Shown piece after piece: positions 25,875 through 34,663 of a stretch of DNA of 64,000 nt. The stretch is from positions 17,117-81,116 of the forward strand of contig JBKDKA010000253.1 of assembly GCA_046345315.1 (NCBI GenBank), given 5' to 3'. The stretch's first letter is position 1. Each line of letters begins with the position of its first letter. Made by a program: the position numbers and the translations under genes. Below the pieces are notes generated by a model, which saw only the letters and a list, made by a program, of their open reading frames with translations, did no database searches and had not been told where the DNA came from. The stretch is from F1-80-MAGs062 sp046345315 (GTDB taxonomy: Bacteria > Planctomycetota > Planctomycetia > Planctomycetales > Planctomycetaceae).

Positions 25875-26082
25875 ATCGGGGCCACCCGGAAGGCGATCAG
25901 ACTGTCGACTGCTGTCAGGGATTCGCCGCATCAGGTTCAGCAGCTGGCGACCGAAGTCGCTGAGCGACGTATCATCGTAACCCGGTCACAGAAATTGATG
26001 GCGTTCGGAATCAAGTCGCCCGGTGGTATCAGGTGCGGATCAGAAACAGCCGCGGAAGATCTCAGGAAACAGGAGAGCAGTG

Positions 26083-27144
26083 ATGGATACAATCAGACTG
26101 AGAAGTTTTCCTGCTCAGAGAGAGATCGGACACGAATCGCCGACTTTCGTGATTGCGGAAGTTGGTGTGAATCATAATGGACGTCGTGACCTCGCCATTC
26201 AGTCGGTGGACGTTGCCGCTGCTGCTGGCGCCGATGCCGTCAAATTCCAGACGTTTCGGACTGAGAAACTGGTAACGAAGTCTGCTCCGCGAGCTCGTTA
26301 TCAGGAACAGAATACCGGGACCCAGCAGTCGCAATTCGACATGCTGAAAGCGCTCGAACTGACTGATGCAGACCATGAAGCAGTTCTGGATCGATGTCGC
26401 GAGAAGAACACGATCTTCATGTCGACGCCTTTTGACGAGGAAAGCGCCGACTTTCTGGAATCACTGGGCATGCCGTTCTTCAAGGTTCCCTCGGGAGAAT
26501 TGACGAATCTGCCGCTGCTGAAACATATCGCACAGTTCCGCAAACCGATGATCGTATCAACCGGCATGAGTACGCTCGGAGATGTGGAAACGGCCGTCCG
26601 AACGATTGAAGACGCCGGGAATCCACAGATCATTCTGCTCCACTGTGTCAGCAGTTATCCTGCCGCACCATCGGAGATCAATCTTCGCGCGATGCTGTCG
26701 ATGAAGGCGGCCTTCGGTCTCCCGGTTGGATATTCGGACCATTCGCTCGGGACCGAAATTGCTTTCGCCGCTGTTGCCCTCGGTGCCTGCGTAGTGGAAA
26801 AGCACTTCACACTCGATCGTCGGCTTCCGGGACCTGACCACGCTGCCTCTTCGGAACCGCAGGAACTCAAAAGCCTGATTGACGGAATTCGAAAGATCGA
26901 GTCGGCGATGGGCAATGGACGAAAGAAGCCATCGGAAGACGAAAAAAACACAGCTCAGGTCGCAAGAAAGAGTCTCGTGGCCGCGCGAGATATCCCGGCG
27001 GGAACCGAACTGACGGAAGATCTCATAGCGATTCGGCGTCCGGGGACTGGTCTGGCACCGGCGATGAAGCCGCATCTGATCAACAGAACCATGCGCATCA
27101 GTGTTTCCGCCGGAGATCTGATCCGGCTGGAGGATGTTGCATGA
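26083..27144 (+). CDS. legI: Legionaminic acid synthase (NeuB/LegI-like)
   Basis: 353-residue enzyme condensing a 6-carbon sugar with phosphoenolpyruvate to the 9-carbon nonulosonate. The NeuB domain (about 25-265) shows AEVGVNHNG near its start, DAVKFQTFRTEKLVT, STPFDEESADFL, and GYSDHSLGTEIAFAAVALG with VVEKHFTLDR. A SAF-type antifreeze-like domain (RKSLVAARDIPAGTELT onward, about 285-350) closes it. An AGGAG site precedes the ATG. The stop overlaps legG by 4 bases (ATGA). Sequence alone cannot separate Leg, Neu and Pse synthases; the whole operon favours Leg. Confidence 0.87.
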   Translation: MDTIRLRSFPAQREIGHESPTFVIAEVGVNHNGRRDLAIQSVDVAAAAGADAVKFQTFRTEKLVTKSAPRARYQEQNTGTQQSQFDMLKALELTDADHEAVLDRCREKNTIFMSTPFDEESADFLESLGMPFFKVPSGELTNLPLLKHIAQFRKPMIVSTGMSTLGDVETAVRTIEDAGNPQIILLHCVSSYPAAPSEINLRAMLSMKAAFGLPVGYSDHSLGTEIAFAAVALGACVVEKHFTLDRRLPGPDHAASSEPQELKSLIDGIRKIESAMGNGRKKPSEDEKNTAQVARKSLVAARDIPAGTELTEDLIAIRRPGTGLAPAMKPHLINRTMRISVSAGDLIRLEDVA

Positions 27145-28361
27145 TCCGAATCTGTGCAGTCACAGTCGGTCGTTCAGACTGGGGGATTCTTCGGCCTGTG
27201 CTCGATGCCATCCGTAGTGATCCAGAGTTCCAACTGCACCTGGTCGCATCGGGAGCTCATCTTGCAACCGGTCACGGTGATTCTCTGAAGTCGATCATTG
27301 ATGACGGTTACGCGGTGGACGATCAGGTGGAGATGCTGCTTTCCTCAGACTCTCCAGCGGCGATTGCTCGTTCCATGGGAATCGGGACGGCTGCTTTCGC
27401 AGACGTCTTCAGACGTGCCAATCCCGACGTTCTGCTTCTGCTCGGCGACCGATTCGAAATGCATTCTGCAGCCGTTGCTGCGGTGCCATTCCGTATTCCG
27501 ATCGCTCATCTTCATGGCGGAGAAGTCACTGAAGGTGCGATTGATGATGTGTTTCGTCATGCGATCACCAAGTACAGTCATCTTCATTTTGTGTCGACGG
27601 AAGAGCATCGACGACGAGTCGTGCAGCTGGGTGAAGAACCGTGGCGCGTGACAATCTGCGGCGCGCCAGCTCTCGACAACCTGAAGACTCTGAAGTTGCT
27701 GAGCCGGGAATCGCTGTCAGAACTCACCGGGTTATCAATGGAGGTGCCGCCCGTTCTCTGCACCATTCATCCTGTGACTCTTCAGTATGACCGGACATCG
27801 GAGCAGCTGGACGAGGTTCTCACGGCTCTTGCTGAAATCAGCGCACCGATCATCATGACCAGGCCCAATGCGGACACCTGCAATCATCAGATTGTCCACC
27901 GCATGGAACAATTCGCTGAACTGCACTCGAATGTCAGGCTGTTGCGAAATCTCGGAACGCAGTGCTACTTCAGCCTGATGCAGATCGCTTCTGCCATGGT
28001 CGGAAACTCTTCCAGCGGCATTATCGAAGCCGCATCGTTCGGTCTGCCGGTTGTGAATATCGGTATCCGTCAGTCGGGGCGACCCAGATCAGGGAACGTC
28101 ATTGATGTCGAGTGCAGCGCGGATCAGATACGAAATGCGATGCAAAGAGCGATGTCGAGCGAATTTCGTGAGCAGGTGGCTCAGAACGTGACCAATGTTT
28201 ACGGAGATGGACGAGCGGCTGATCGCATCGTGACGGTACTCCGGAATCACGCCTGCAATGAACGACTGCTGGTGAAGAAGTTTTTTGATCTTGCCGAATA
28301 CCGGGCATCGAATCAGGTTCCGGGCGCTCGACATGAGTTTGAGGATCGAGCAGTCGCATGA
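27141..28361 (+). CDS. legG: Hydrolysing NDP-sugar 2-epimerase (LegG/NeuC-like)
   Basis: 406-residue GT-B-fold epimerase that releases NDP and inverts C2 to give the mannosamine-type sugar used by LegI. Recognisable parts are VGRSDWGILRPVLDAI at the N-terminus, NPDVLLLLGDRFEMHSAAVAA, IAHLHGGEVTEGAIDD with the conserved glutamate, and MVGNSSSGIIEAASFGLPVVNIG in the donor-binding half. It starts in an ATGA overlap with legI and ends in one with legH. The last 35 residues (from FFDLAEYRA) extend past the usual family end and have no clear role. Confidence 0.88.
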   Translation: MIRICAVTVGRSDWGILRPVLDAIRSDPEFQLHLVASGAHLATGHGDSLKSIIDDGYAVDDQVEMLLSSDSPAAIARSMGIGTAAFADVFRRANPDVLLLLGDRFEMHSAAVAAVPFRIPIAHLHGGEVTEGAIDDVFRHAITKYSHLHFVSTEEHRRRVVQLGEEPWRVTICGAPALDNLKTLKLLSRESLSELTGLSMEVPPVLCTIHPVTLQYDRTSEQLDEVLTALAEISAPIIMTRPNADTCNHQIVHRMEQFAELHSNVRLLRNLGTQCYFSLMQIASAMVGNSSSGIIEAASFGLPVVNIGIRQSGRPRSGNVIDVECSADQIRNAMQRAMSSEFREQVAQNVTNVYGDGRAADRIVTVLRNHACNERLLVKKFFDLAEYRASNQVPGARHEFEDRAVA

Positions 28362-29020
28362 TGAAGAACTCCGAAGGCGTTATTGTCATTGGTGCGGGCG
28401 GCCATGGAAGAGTCATACTGGACCTGCTCCATGTTCTGGAACTTGCGGAACGATCCGTCATTGTGGACGCGAATCCGACACTTCGCGGGAGCCGAATTCT
28501 GGGAATTCCCGTTGACGGCGGAGATGATCGAATCCCTCATCTGCTGGCTGAGGGATTCAGAAAGTTTGTGGTGGCCATCGGTGGCGTCGGACTGTCTTCA
28601 CTTCGTCGAAAGCTCTTTGATCAGGCACAGCGGTTCGGATTGACTCCATTCCTGCTCAGACATCCCTCCAGCTGTTGTTCTCGTTTTGCTCACCTTGGCG
28701 ACAGCAGTCAGATCCTTGCTGCAGTTGTCGTCAGCGCTGAAGCGGAGATTGGTGAGAACTGCATCCTGAATACCGGAGCGATCATTGAACACAACTGTGT
28801 TCTGGGAAGTGATGTTCATGTTGCTCCGGGAGCACGACTGATGGGAAACGTGAAGGTCGGTTGTCAGGTCCACGTGGGGGCGGGAGCGACCGTCTGCGAG
28901 AACCTCACGATTGGTGATCGAGCTGTCGTGGGAGCTGGTGCAGTTGTGGTCAGGAATGTTCCGACGAATGCGGTTGTGGTCGGTGTTCCGGCGAGAGAAA
29001 TTCGGAGAAATGCGACATGA
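28358..29020 (+). CDS. legH: NeuD-family N-acetyltransferase (LegH-like)
   Basis: 220-residue acetyltransferase with an N-terminal Rossmann-like part (VIVIGAGGHGRVILDLL) and a C-terminal hexapeptide-repeat helix (ENCILNTGAIIEH, DVHVAPGARL, VHVGAGATV). In this setting it should acetylate the 4-amino group made by LegC, giving the 2,4-diacetamido intermediate; alternatively it could O-acetylate the finished nonulosonate as true NeuD does. The conserved His of the NeuD/PglD active site is probably the one in GAIIEHNCVLG. It is linked by ATGA overlaps to legG before it and to the guanylyltransferase after it. Confidence 0.8.
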   Translation: MMKNSEGVIVIGAGGHGRVILDLLHVLELAERSVIVDANPTLRGSRILGIPVDGGDDRIPHLLAEGFRKFVVAIGGVGLSSLRRKLFDQAQRFGLTPFLLRHPSSCCSRFAHLGDSSQILAAVVVSAEAEIGENCILNTGAIIEHNCVLGSDVHVAPGARLMGNVKVGCQVHVGAGATVCENLTIGDRAVVGAGAVVVRNVPTNAVVVGVPAREIRRNAT

Positions 29021-30093
29021 CTGTCCTCAGAACAACAACGGATCTGACGACTCTTCTGATTCATGATAATCTGACGCTGAAGGAGGCGATGGCAGCCATC
29101 GACAGCGGTGGCATCGGCATTGTACTGCTTGTTGATCATGCCGGACGACTGATTCGAACAATCACGGATGGCGATCTGCGCCGAGCAATTCTAGCGGGTC
29201 ATGGAATCACAGCTCGACTTGCCGTGTCTGTGAACCTTGCCGGTGTCTCTTCCGTCACCGCTCCGGCGACGGCATCCACTGACGAACAGATGCAGATCAT
29301 GCTGAAAGCAGAGGTCCGGCACCTTCCGCTCCTCAATTCCGACGGTACCGTGTTCGGAATTTCCTGCCTTCAGGCAACACCCGGTGAATCGCTCGAAGTC
29401 CAGGCTGTCATCATGGCCGGGGGGTTTGGAACGCGGCTTCGTCCGCTGACCGACCACACTCCAAAACCCATGCTGTCAGTTGGTGGCAAACCACTGATGC
29501 AGCGGACGATTGAGAACCTGCAGAAGGCCGGCGTCCAGAATATTTCTGTGACCACTCACTTTATGCCGGAAATCATACGACAGCATTTCGGAGAAGGCCG
29601 TCGATTTGGTGTGGCCCTGAACTACGTTGCGGAGGAACAGCCTCAGGGGACGGCCGGGGCGCTGCGAATGCTGACTGCGACGGACGAACCGCTTCTGGTA
29701 ATGAACGGTGACATCCTCACGAACATCGATTTTCGCAAACTCGTTCGATTCCACAAAGAACGAAAAGCGTCGCTCACGGTGGCCGTGCGTCAGTTTGAGA
29801 TGCAGGTTCCCTACGGAGTGATCGAAGCACGTGACGGTGTCGTCAGTGAGCTTCGTGAGAAGCCGCAGCTCATGTTTCTTGTGAATGCGGGGATCTACCT
29901 TCTTGAGCCTCGCGTTCTGAGACATATTCCCGCGGAAGGGCGATATGACATGACAGACCTCATCAGCTGCCTGATTCAGAACGGTGAGCCGGTCGTCGGC
30001 TTCCCCGTCATGGAATACTGGCTCGATATCGGTCGCCATGATGATTTCCAGAAGGCACAGGAAGACGTCGAATCAGTGAGGTGGGCAGCATGA
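29017..30093 (+). CDS. ptmE: CBS-domain sugar-phosphate nucleotidyltransferase (PtmE-like)
   Basis: 358 residues: a CBS-domain pair at about 10-120, then a nucleotidyltransferase domain with MAGGFGTRLRPLTDHTPKP beginning at residue 133 and LVMNGDILTNIDF as metal site. This fusion matches Campylobacter PtmE, which makes GDP-glucosamine to start the GDP-linked legionaminate route. Its place between legH and legB supports that reading. The CBS pair may regulate the enzyme by binding an adenine nucleotide. ATGA overlaps both neighbours. Nucleotide specificity (GDP or another) cannot be decided from sequence alone. Confidence 0.82.
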   Translation: MTVLRTTTDLTTLLIHDNLTLKEAMAAIDSGGIGIVLLVDHAGRLIRTITDGDLRRAILAGHGITARLAVSVNLAGVSSVTAPATASTDEQMQIMLKAEVRHLPLLNSDGTVFGISCLQATPGESLEVQAVIMAGGFGTRLRPLTDHTPKPMLSVGGKPLMQRTIENLQKAGVQNISVTTHFMPEIIRQHFGEGRRFGVALNYVAEEQPQGTAGALRMLTATDEPLLVMNGDILTNIDFRKLVRFHKERKASLTVAVRQFEMQVPYGVIEARDGVVSELREKPQLMFLVNAGIYLLEPRVLRHIPAEGRYDMTDLISCLIQNGEPVVGFPVMEYWLDIGRHDDFQKAQEDVESVRWAA

Positions 30094-31076
30094 CATTCTG
30101 GTCAGGCAGAAAGGTTCTTGTCACGGGGGCAGGCGGGTTCATCGGAAGCCATCTCACAGAGACACTGGTGCGGGAAGGTGCCGATGTCCGTGCGCTGGTT
30201 CACTACAATTCAGCGGGACGGCGCGGATGGCTTGACCAGTCAGCTCTCCGAAATGACATGGAGATCGTTGCAGGAGACATCACTGACTCAGGTTCCGTGC
30301 TGTCCGTCATGAAGGATCGCGACTTCGTATTTCATCTTGCTGCTCTGATCGCGATTCCGTATTCGTATGTCGCTCCGGCCTCCTACATTCAGGCGAACAT
30401 CACGGGGACGCTCAATGTTCTCGAAGCCGCAAGGAAGTACTCGACGTCTCGAATCGTCCAGACATCCACCAGCGAAGTATATGGAACCGCATTGACTGTT
30501 CCGATTTCCGAGTCACATCCTCTTCAGGGGCAGTCACCGTATTCCGCGAGCAAGATCGGTGCTGACAAGCTGGCCGAATCTTACTATCGCTCGTTTTCTG
30601 TCCCGGTTGTGACGGTTCGTCCATTCAATACCTACGGACCCCGACAGTCGGCGCGAGCAGTACTGCCCACTATCATTACTCAGTGCCTCAGCGGATCAGC
30701 CGTCAGACTCGGAAGTCTCACGCCTACTCGAGATCTCAACTACGTCTCTGACACGGTTCGAGGATTTCTGGCCTGTGCCTCCACGGACGCCGCGATCGGC
30801 CGCACAATCAATATCGGATCAGGTCGGGAGATCAGTGTCGGAGATCTGGCACGAACCGTGGCAGCCCTCGTCGGAGTCGACGTTTCGATCGAATGCGATG
30901 AACAGAGATTTCGGCCCTCAAAAAGCGAGGTCGAACGACTTCTTGCGGATAACAGGCTCGCAGGGGAAGTTACCGGGTGGAAGCCGGAAGTCACGCTGGA
31001 AGAAGGACTGAAGCTCACGATCCAGTGGTTTCGTGACCATTCGCAGGAATATCAATCCAATGTCTACAACATCTGA
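30090..31076 (+). CDS. legB: NDP-N-acetylglucosamine 4,6-dehydratase (LegB-like)
   Basis: 328-residue extended SDR. NAD-binding GAGGFIGSH is at about residues 13-21, with TSTSEVYGTA and the catalytic pair in SPYSASKIGADK. The family's VRPFNTYGPRQSARAV block and RDLNYVSDTVRGF follow. LegB removes water from GDP-GlcNAc to give the 4-keto-6-deoxy sugar aminated by LegC. The ATG at 30090 overlaps the stop of the nucleotidyltransferase; the upstream in-frame GTG at 30081 is less likely. The 3' end overlaps legC by 17 bases. Confidence 0.86.
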   Translation: MTFWSGRKVLVTGAGGFIGSHLTETLVREGADVRALVHYNSAGRRGWLDQSALRNDMEIVAGDITDSGSVLSVMKDRDFVFHLAALIAIPYSYVAPASYIQANITGTLNVLEAARKYSTSRIVQTSTSEVYGTALTVPISESHPLQGQSPYSASKIGADKLAESYYRSFSVPVVTVRPFNTYGPRQSARAVLPTIITQCLSGSAVRLGSLTPTRDLNYVSDTVRGFLACASTDAAIGRTINIGSGREISVGDLARTVAALVGVDVSIECDEQRFRPSKSEVERLLADNRLAGEVTGWKPEVTLEEGLKLTIQWFRDHSQEYQSNVYNI

Positions 31077-32268
31077 TTCTGCGGGTTCCGCGGGCGAAAA
31101 GTTCATTCCGCTGAGCGAACCATGCCTTCGCGGCAATGAGTGGAACTACGTCAAGGAATGTCTCGACTCCGGATGGATTTCTTCCGTCGGTGAGTTTGTG
31201 ACTCGATTCGAAAAAGCAACGGCGGCCTGCGTTGGTGCTCGACATGCTGTCGCAACCGTCAACGGCACTTCCGCTCTTCATACGGCTCTCATGGTTGCGG
31301 GTGTGAAGCCAGGTGATGAAGTACCGGTGTCCACTCTGACGTTCATCGCTTCCGCAAATGCCATCCGTTACGCCGGAGCATATCCGGTTCTGATCGATGC
31401 GGAACCAGTTCACTGGCAGATGGATCCGGAACTTCTCAACCGTTTTCTTGAGGATGACTGCACGTCCAGAAACGGTCATCTGGTGAATCGACGAACTGGG
31501 CGACCCATTCGAGCCGTGATGCCGGTTCATGTTCTGGGACATCCGGCAGACATGGCTCCGATTCGGGAAACTGCCAGACGCTTTGATCTTCGGGTGATCG
31601 AAGATGCCGCGGAATCTCTTGGGGCCACCTATCAGGGAAAACCACTGGGAACCGACAGCGATCTGCTCTGTCTCAGCTTCAATGGCAACAAAACGATTAC
31701 CTGCGGCGGCGGCGGCATGCTGATCACCAGCTCAGATCGTGACGCTGCAAGAGCTCGATATCTGACGACACAGGCGAAAGATGATGCTGTGGAGTACATC
31801 CACAATGAGGTTGGGTACAACTATCGGATGACCAATGTTCTTGCAGCCATTGGCGTGGCTCAGCTGGAACAGCTGGGCTGGTGTGTCAGTCGGCGTCGCG
31901 AGATTGCCGCAGAGTACCGAGATCGCCTGAATCTCCCCGGATGGCAGTGGCACTCAGAGTCCCCGAAGGCACGATCCACCTGCTGGCTGTCGACAGCTCA
32001 GATCGATCCGAAATTCACAAACCTCAGTGCCGTCCAGATTCGCGACAGGCTCGCTGAGCATCGAATTCAGACGAGGCGGCTCTGGCAGCCGATGCACCTC
32101 AGTCCCGCTCATCAGGACTGTCAATCCGTTCTGACCGGCGTTTCTGAACGACTGTTCGAGCAATGCCTGAGTTTTCCATCGACACCAGGTCTTTCCTCAC
32201 AGGATCTGGATCGAGTCGTCAATTCCGTTGTTTCGGTGCTCAGAGGCCAGTGTTCCCGGGCTGCCTGA
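31060..32268 (+). CDS. legC: PLP-dependent NDP-4-keto-sugar aminotransferase (LegC-like)
   Basis: 402-residue DegT/DnrJ/EryC1-type enzyme. It begins FIPLSEPCLRGNEWNYVKEC, typical of the LegC branch, followed by SGWISSVGEFVTRFE, a TGTSALH-like VNGTSALH, IEDAAESLGATYQGK, and the Schiff-base lysine in LSFNGNKTITCGGGGML. It adds the 4-amino group, with glutamate as the usual donor. The ATG at 31060 has an AGGA site upstream and lies within the 3' end of legB. It is the last gene of the legionaminate operon; a small hairpin follows. It differs from the aminotransferase at 14127, so the two act on different sugars. Confidence 0.86.
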   Translation: MSTTSDSAGSAGEKFIPLSEPCLRGNEWNYVKECLDSGWISSVGEFVTRFEKATAACVGARHAVATVNGTSALHTALMVAGVKPGDEVPVSTLTFIASANAIRYAGAYPVLIDAEPVHWQMDPELLNRFLEDDCTSRNGHLVNRRTGRPIRAVMPVHVLGHPADMAPIRETARRFDLRVIEDAAESLGATYQGKPLGTDSDLLCLSFNGNKTITCGGGGMLITSSDRDAARARYLTTQAKDDAVEYIHNEVGYNYRMTNVLAAIGVAQLEQLGWCVSRRREIAAEYRDRLNLPGWQWHSESPKARSTCWLSTAQIDPKFTNLSAVQIRDRLAEHRIQTRRLWQPMHLSPAHQDCQSVLTGVSERLFEQCLSFPSTPGLSSQDLDRVVNSVVSVLRGQCSRAA

Positions 32269-32280
32269 ATCGATGCCGGA

Positions 32281-32300
32281 GCGTCTTGATCTTGAGACGC
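32281..32300 (+). terminator. Possible hairpin terminator after legC
   Basis: GCGTCT and AGACGC form a 6-base stem with an 8-base loop, 12 bases downstream of the legC stop. There is no T-run after it, so it may only be a 3' stabilising hairpin. Confidence 0.35.
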
Positions 32301-32467
32301 CTGCACGATCCGTCCTATAGTTCTGCGGAAAAGCTCGGTCTGTCCGGAGAGATCGACGGAGTGACTGCAGCCGGTGGCTTCTGTGCCGGCGGTTGTTCCG
32401 TTACTGAGCTGCTTCGAGCTGATTCTGAGTTGCTCCCTAATTTTCCTGCCTCGTCTGAGTGAAACCA

Positions 32468-33442
32468 ATGACATCAGCCCCATGTGATCTGTGCCAGGGA
32501 ACCAGTTTTCGGGAGATTTCAGCCACAGATCGACATGGTCAGCCCCTGGCCACCGTTGCCTGCGAGAAGTGTGGTCTGGTGCGGCATGCCGTACTTCCGA
32601 CCGAAGGGGAGCTGACGGCGTTCTATTCGAAAGATTACCGAAAGGCCTACAACGGCGAGAGCACACCCGGTGCTCGTCGAATTATGCGAGCCTGGACCAA
32701 CGGAGAACGGATCTGTGATCAGATCGGATCTCAACTGAAGCCGGGTGGTCGCCTGCTGGAAGTCGGTGCAGGAATCGGCTGCACGGTCAAGGTGTTCGAG
32801 AAAGCGGGATTTCAGGCGGAGGGTATCGATCCCGGCGGGGAGTTTCTGCAGTTCTCGATGAAGAATCTGAATGCAAAAGTGCGAGTGCAGACTCTCGACG
32901 ATCTGCAGGGTCAGAACACCTTCGATACGATCCTGCTGGTCCATGTCATTGAACATCTCAGGTCTCCGCTCGCGGCCCTGCGAAAAATCGGCAGCCTTCT
33001 GAAACCGGGCGGCATGTTCTACGTTGAGTGCCCGAATCTGCAGGCCCCTTTTGCTCGACGAAGCCAGTTGTTTCATTTCGCACACATTCACAACTTTGTT
33101 CCCTCAACACTTCAGATGATGGCTGAAGCGAGCGGATTCGAACTGGTTCAGCGATTCGGTGATGAACGCGACCCGAATCTGCAGATGCTGTTTCGACACA
33201 CTGGAAAGTGTCACCTTCAGGTTGATTCACGAAACTTTCAGAGGACGATCGATCAGCTGCGGCGAGCCGATTTCGTTCCGTATTTTTCAAGACCCCGTTA
33301 CGTGCTGGATCGAATCCGAAAAGTTGCCGGCTATGCGAGAGAACATCTGCAGGCGAAGGCGTTTGTTGACGGCCTGATTGAAGAATGCCGGAAAGAAACG
33401 TCTGTTCGTTCGTCTGCCGGCGGGCATGCCAAAGCTGCATGA
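32468..33442 (+). CDS. SAM-dependent methyltransferase with N-terminal zinc ribbon
   Basis: 324-residue class I methyltransferase. A CDLC...CEKC zinc-ribbon pair at residues 6-9 and about 33-36 precedes the SAM-binding motif LLEVGAGIGCTVKVF near residue 98, followed by LVHVIEHL with the acidic/His residues of Methyltransf_23 and GGMFYVECPN. It probably modifies a sugar or lipid-linked glycan of the locus. The ATG at 32468 is preferred, but a GTG three codons upstream is equally possible; no good Shine-Dalgarno is visible. It is separated from legC by 200 bases, so it may have its own promoter. Confidence 0.75.
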   Translation: MTSAPCDLCQGTSFREISATDRHGQPLATVACEKCGLVRHAVLPTEGELTAFYSKDYRKAYNGESTPGARRIMRAWTNGERICDQIGSQLKPGGRLLEVGAGIGCTVKVFEKAGFQAEGIDPGGEFLQFSMKNLNAKVRVQTLDDLQGQNTFDTILLVHVIEHLRSPLAALRKIGSLLKPGGMFYVECPNLQAPFARRSQLFHFAHIHNFVPSTLQMMAEASGFELVQRFGDERDPNLQMLFRHTGKCHLQVDSRNFQRTIDQLRRADFVPYFSRPRYVLDRIRKVAGYAREHLQAKAFVDGLIEECRKETSVRSSAGGHAKAA

Positions 33443-33522
33443 ACGGCGGATTCTGAATGACATTCTGCAGTTCCCTCAAATCCGTAAACGGGCGGATGTC
33501 TCCGTTCCAGTTGTCGTGAACG

Positions 33523-33597
33523 AAAACGGGACAGGCTCCCTTCAACCAACGAATTTGTCGGCGTATTCAGCTTTGTTCGGGAGCCAGTCCCGGTTTT
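33523..33597 (-). repeat. Terminal-inverted-repeat element, copy 4
   Basis: 75 bp with ends AAAACGGGACAGGCTCCC and GGGAGCCAGTCCCGGTTTT, inverted with one base missing on the left. The interior resembles copy 2 only loosely. It lies between the methyltransferase and the GT9 gene, 27 bases before the GT9 start. Confidence 0.85.
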
Positions 33598-33624
33598 ATC
33601 AGGCGTTCTAAGGCTCTGACCGAA

Positions 33625-34593
33625 ATGAAAATCCTGGTTATCAAACCCAGTTCGCTGGGAGACATCATTCAGGCCCTTCGTGTTGCTCAGTCGGTTCGGG
33701 ATCAGATGCCGGAAGCGGAGATCTCGTGGATTGTGCGAGATCGATTTTCGGATGTGGTCAAGCGCTGTCCCACCGTCAATGGCCGATTGATTGAGTTTCG
33801 AAGAACAAGCTGGCTCAAGTCGGCTCCGGAACTGATCCGTGACATTCGAAAATCAGAGTTCGATGTTGTTTTCGATTTTCAGGGCCTTCTGCGTTCCGGC
33901 CTGATGACCGCAGCATCGAAAGCGCCGCTGAAGCTTGGACATCACTTGTGCCGGGAAGGCAGTCATCTGTTCTACACGAGGCGAGTGCCGCTTCCGGAAC
34001 AGGGGCGTGACTCGCACCATGTCGCCATCATGCTTCAGTTTCTCCCGGAGATCGGTCTGAAGCCGGAACTGACCAGTCCGATTTCGCTCGACTGCAAGCC
34101 ACCCTATCACGTCGATGACCGACTTCGCGGATCACAGCCGATCGTGCTGCTTCCCAACAGTCGTGAGCCATCTCGTGAGTGGCCGGGATTTGCTGCTCTT
34201 GCAGAACGGATCCTGAAGGAAGACCGAACCGCTGTTGTGGTCTGGGACAGTCATCTGGAATTCCAAACACCGGAAAGCCTGAACTGTGATCGCTTCATCA
34301 ATCTCAGTCGGAAAACCGGGCTGATGGAGATGGCCGGGCTGCTGAGCATCGCTCGCCTTGTAGTCGCCAACGATAGTGGTGGAACTCATGTCGCGTCCGC
34401 CTTCGGAGTTCCATTGCTGGGCCTGTTCGGCCCGACGAAACCGTACCACTCCGGTCCTTATCCGCTGAACAACGGGAAGAACTTCGCTCTGGTCGCCCCG
34501 AACAACACCCTGGCGGAGCTGGCGGTGGATACGGTGCTCAGCAAAGTGCTGGAGATCATCGGCTCAGAACAGCAGCTCCGTCGGTCGGCCTGA
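33625..34593 (+). CDS. GT9-family heptosyltransferase-like glycosyltransferase
   Basis: 322-residue GT-B enzyme of the ADP-heptose:LPS heptosyltransferase family. It has MKILVIKPSSLGDIIQALRV with the conserved Asp13, DFQGLLRSGLMT, VVLLPNSREPSREWP-type sugar-nucleotide segment, and ANDSGGTHVASAFGVPLLGLFGPT in the donor-binding site. It probably adds heptose or a related sugar to a core oligosaccharide at the inner face of the membrane. It stands between the methyltransferase gene upstream and a convergent GT4 gene. The gene is intact and of normal length, with a repeat element just before the start. Confidence 0.87.
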   Translation: MKILVIKPSSLGDIIQALRVAQSVRDQMPEAEISWIVRDRFSDVVKRCPTVNGRLIEFRRTSWLKSAPELIRDIRKSEFDVVFDFQGLLRSGLMTAASKAPLKLGHHLCREGSHLFYTRRVPLPEQGRDSHHVAIMLQFLPEIGLKPELTSPISLDCKPPYHVDDRLRGSQPIVLLPNSREPSREWPGFAALAERILKEDRTAVVVWDSHLEFQTPESLNCDRFINLSRKTGLMEMAGLLSIARLVVANDSGGTHVASAFGVPLLGLFGPTKPYHSGPYPLNNGKNFALVAPNNTLAELAVDTVLSKVLEIIGSEQQLRRSA

Positions 34594-34663
34594 TCTCTCT
34601 TTCGGAACGGATTCTGTATCCGCTCCATGAGACATCCGGGCCCTGACATCCGGACCACGAGGG

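Noticed and set aside
34608..34622. CGGAT/ATCCG hairpin between GT9 and GT4 as terminator
   Set aside because: Only a 5-base stem with no T-run; too weak to call.
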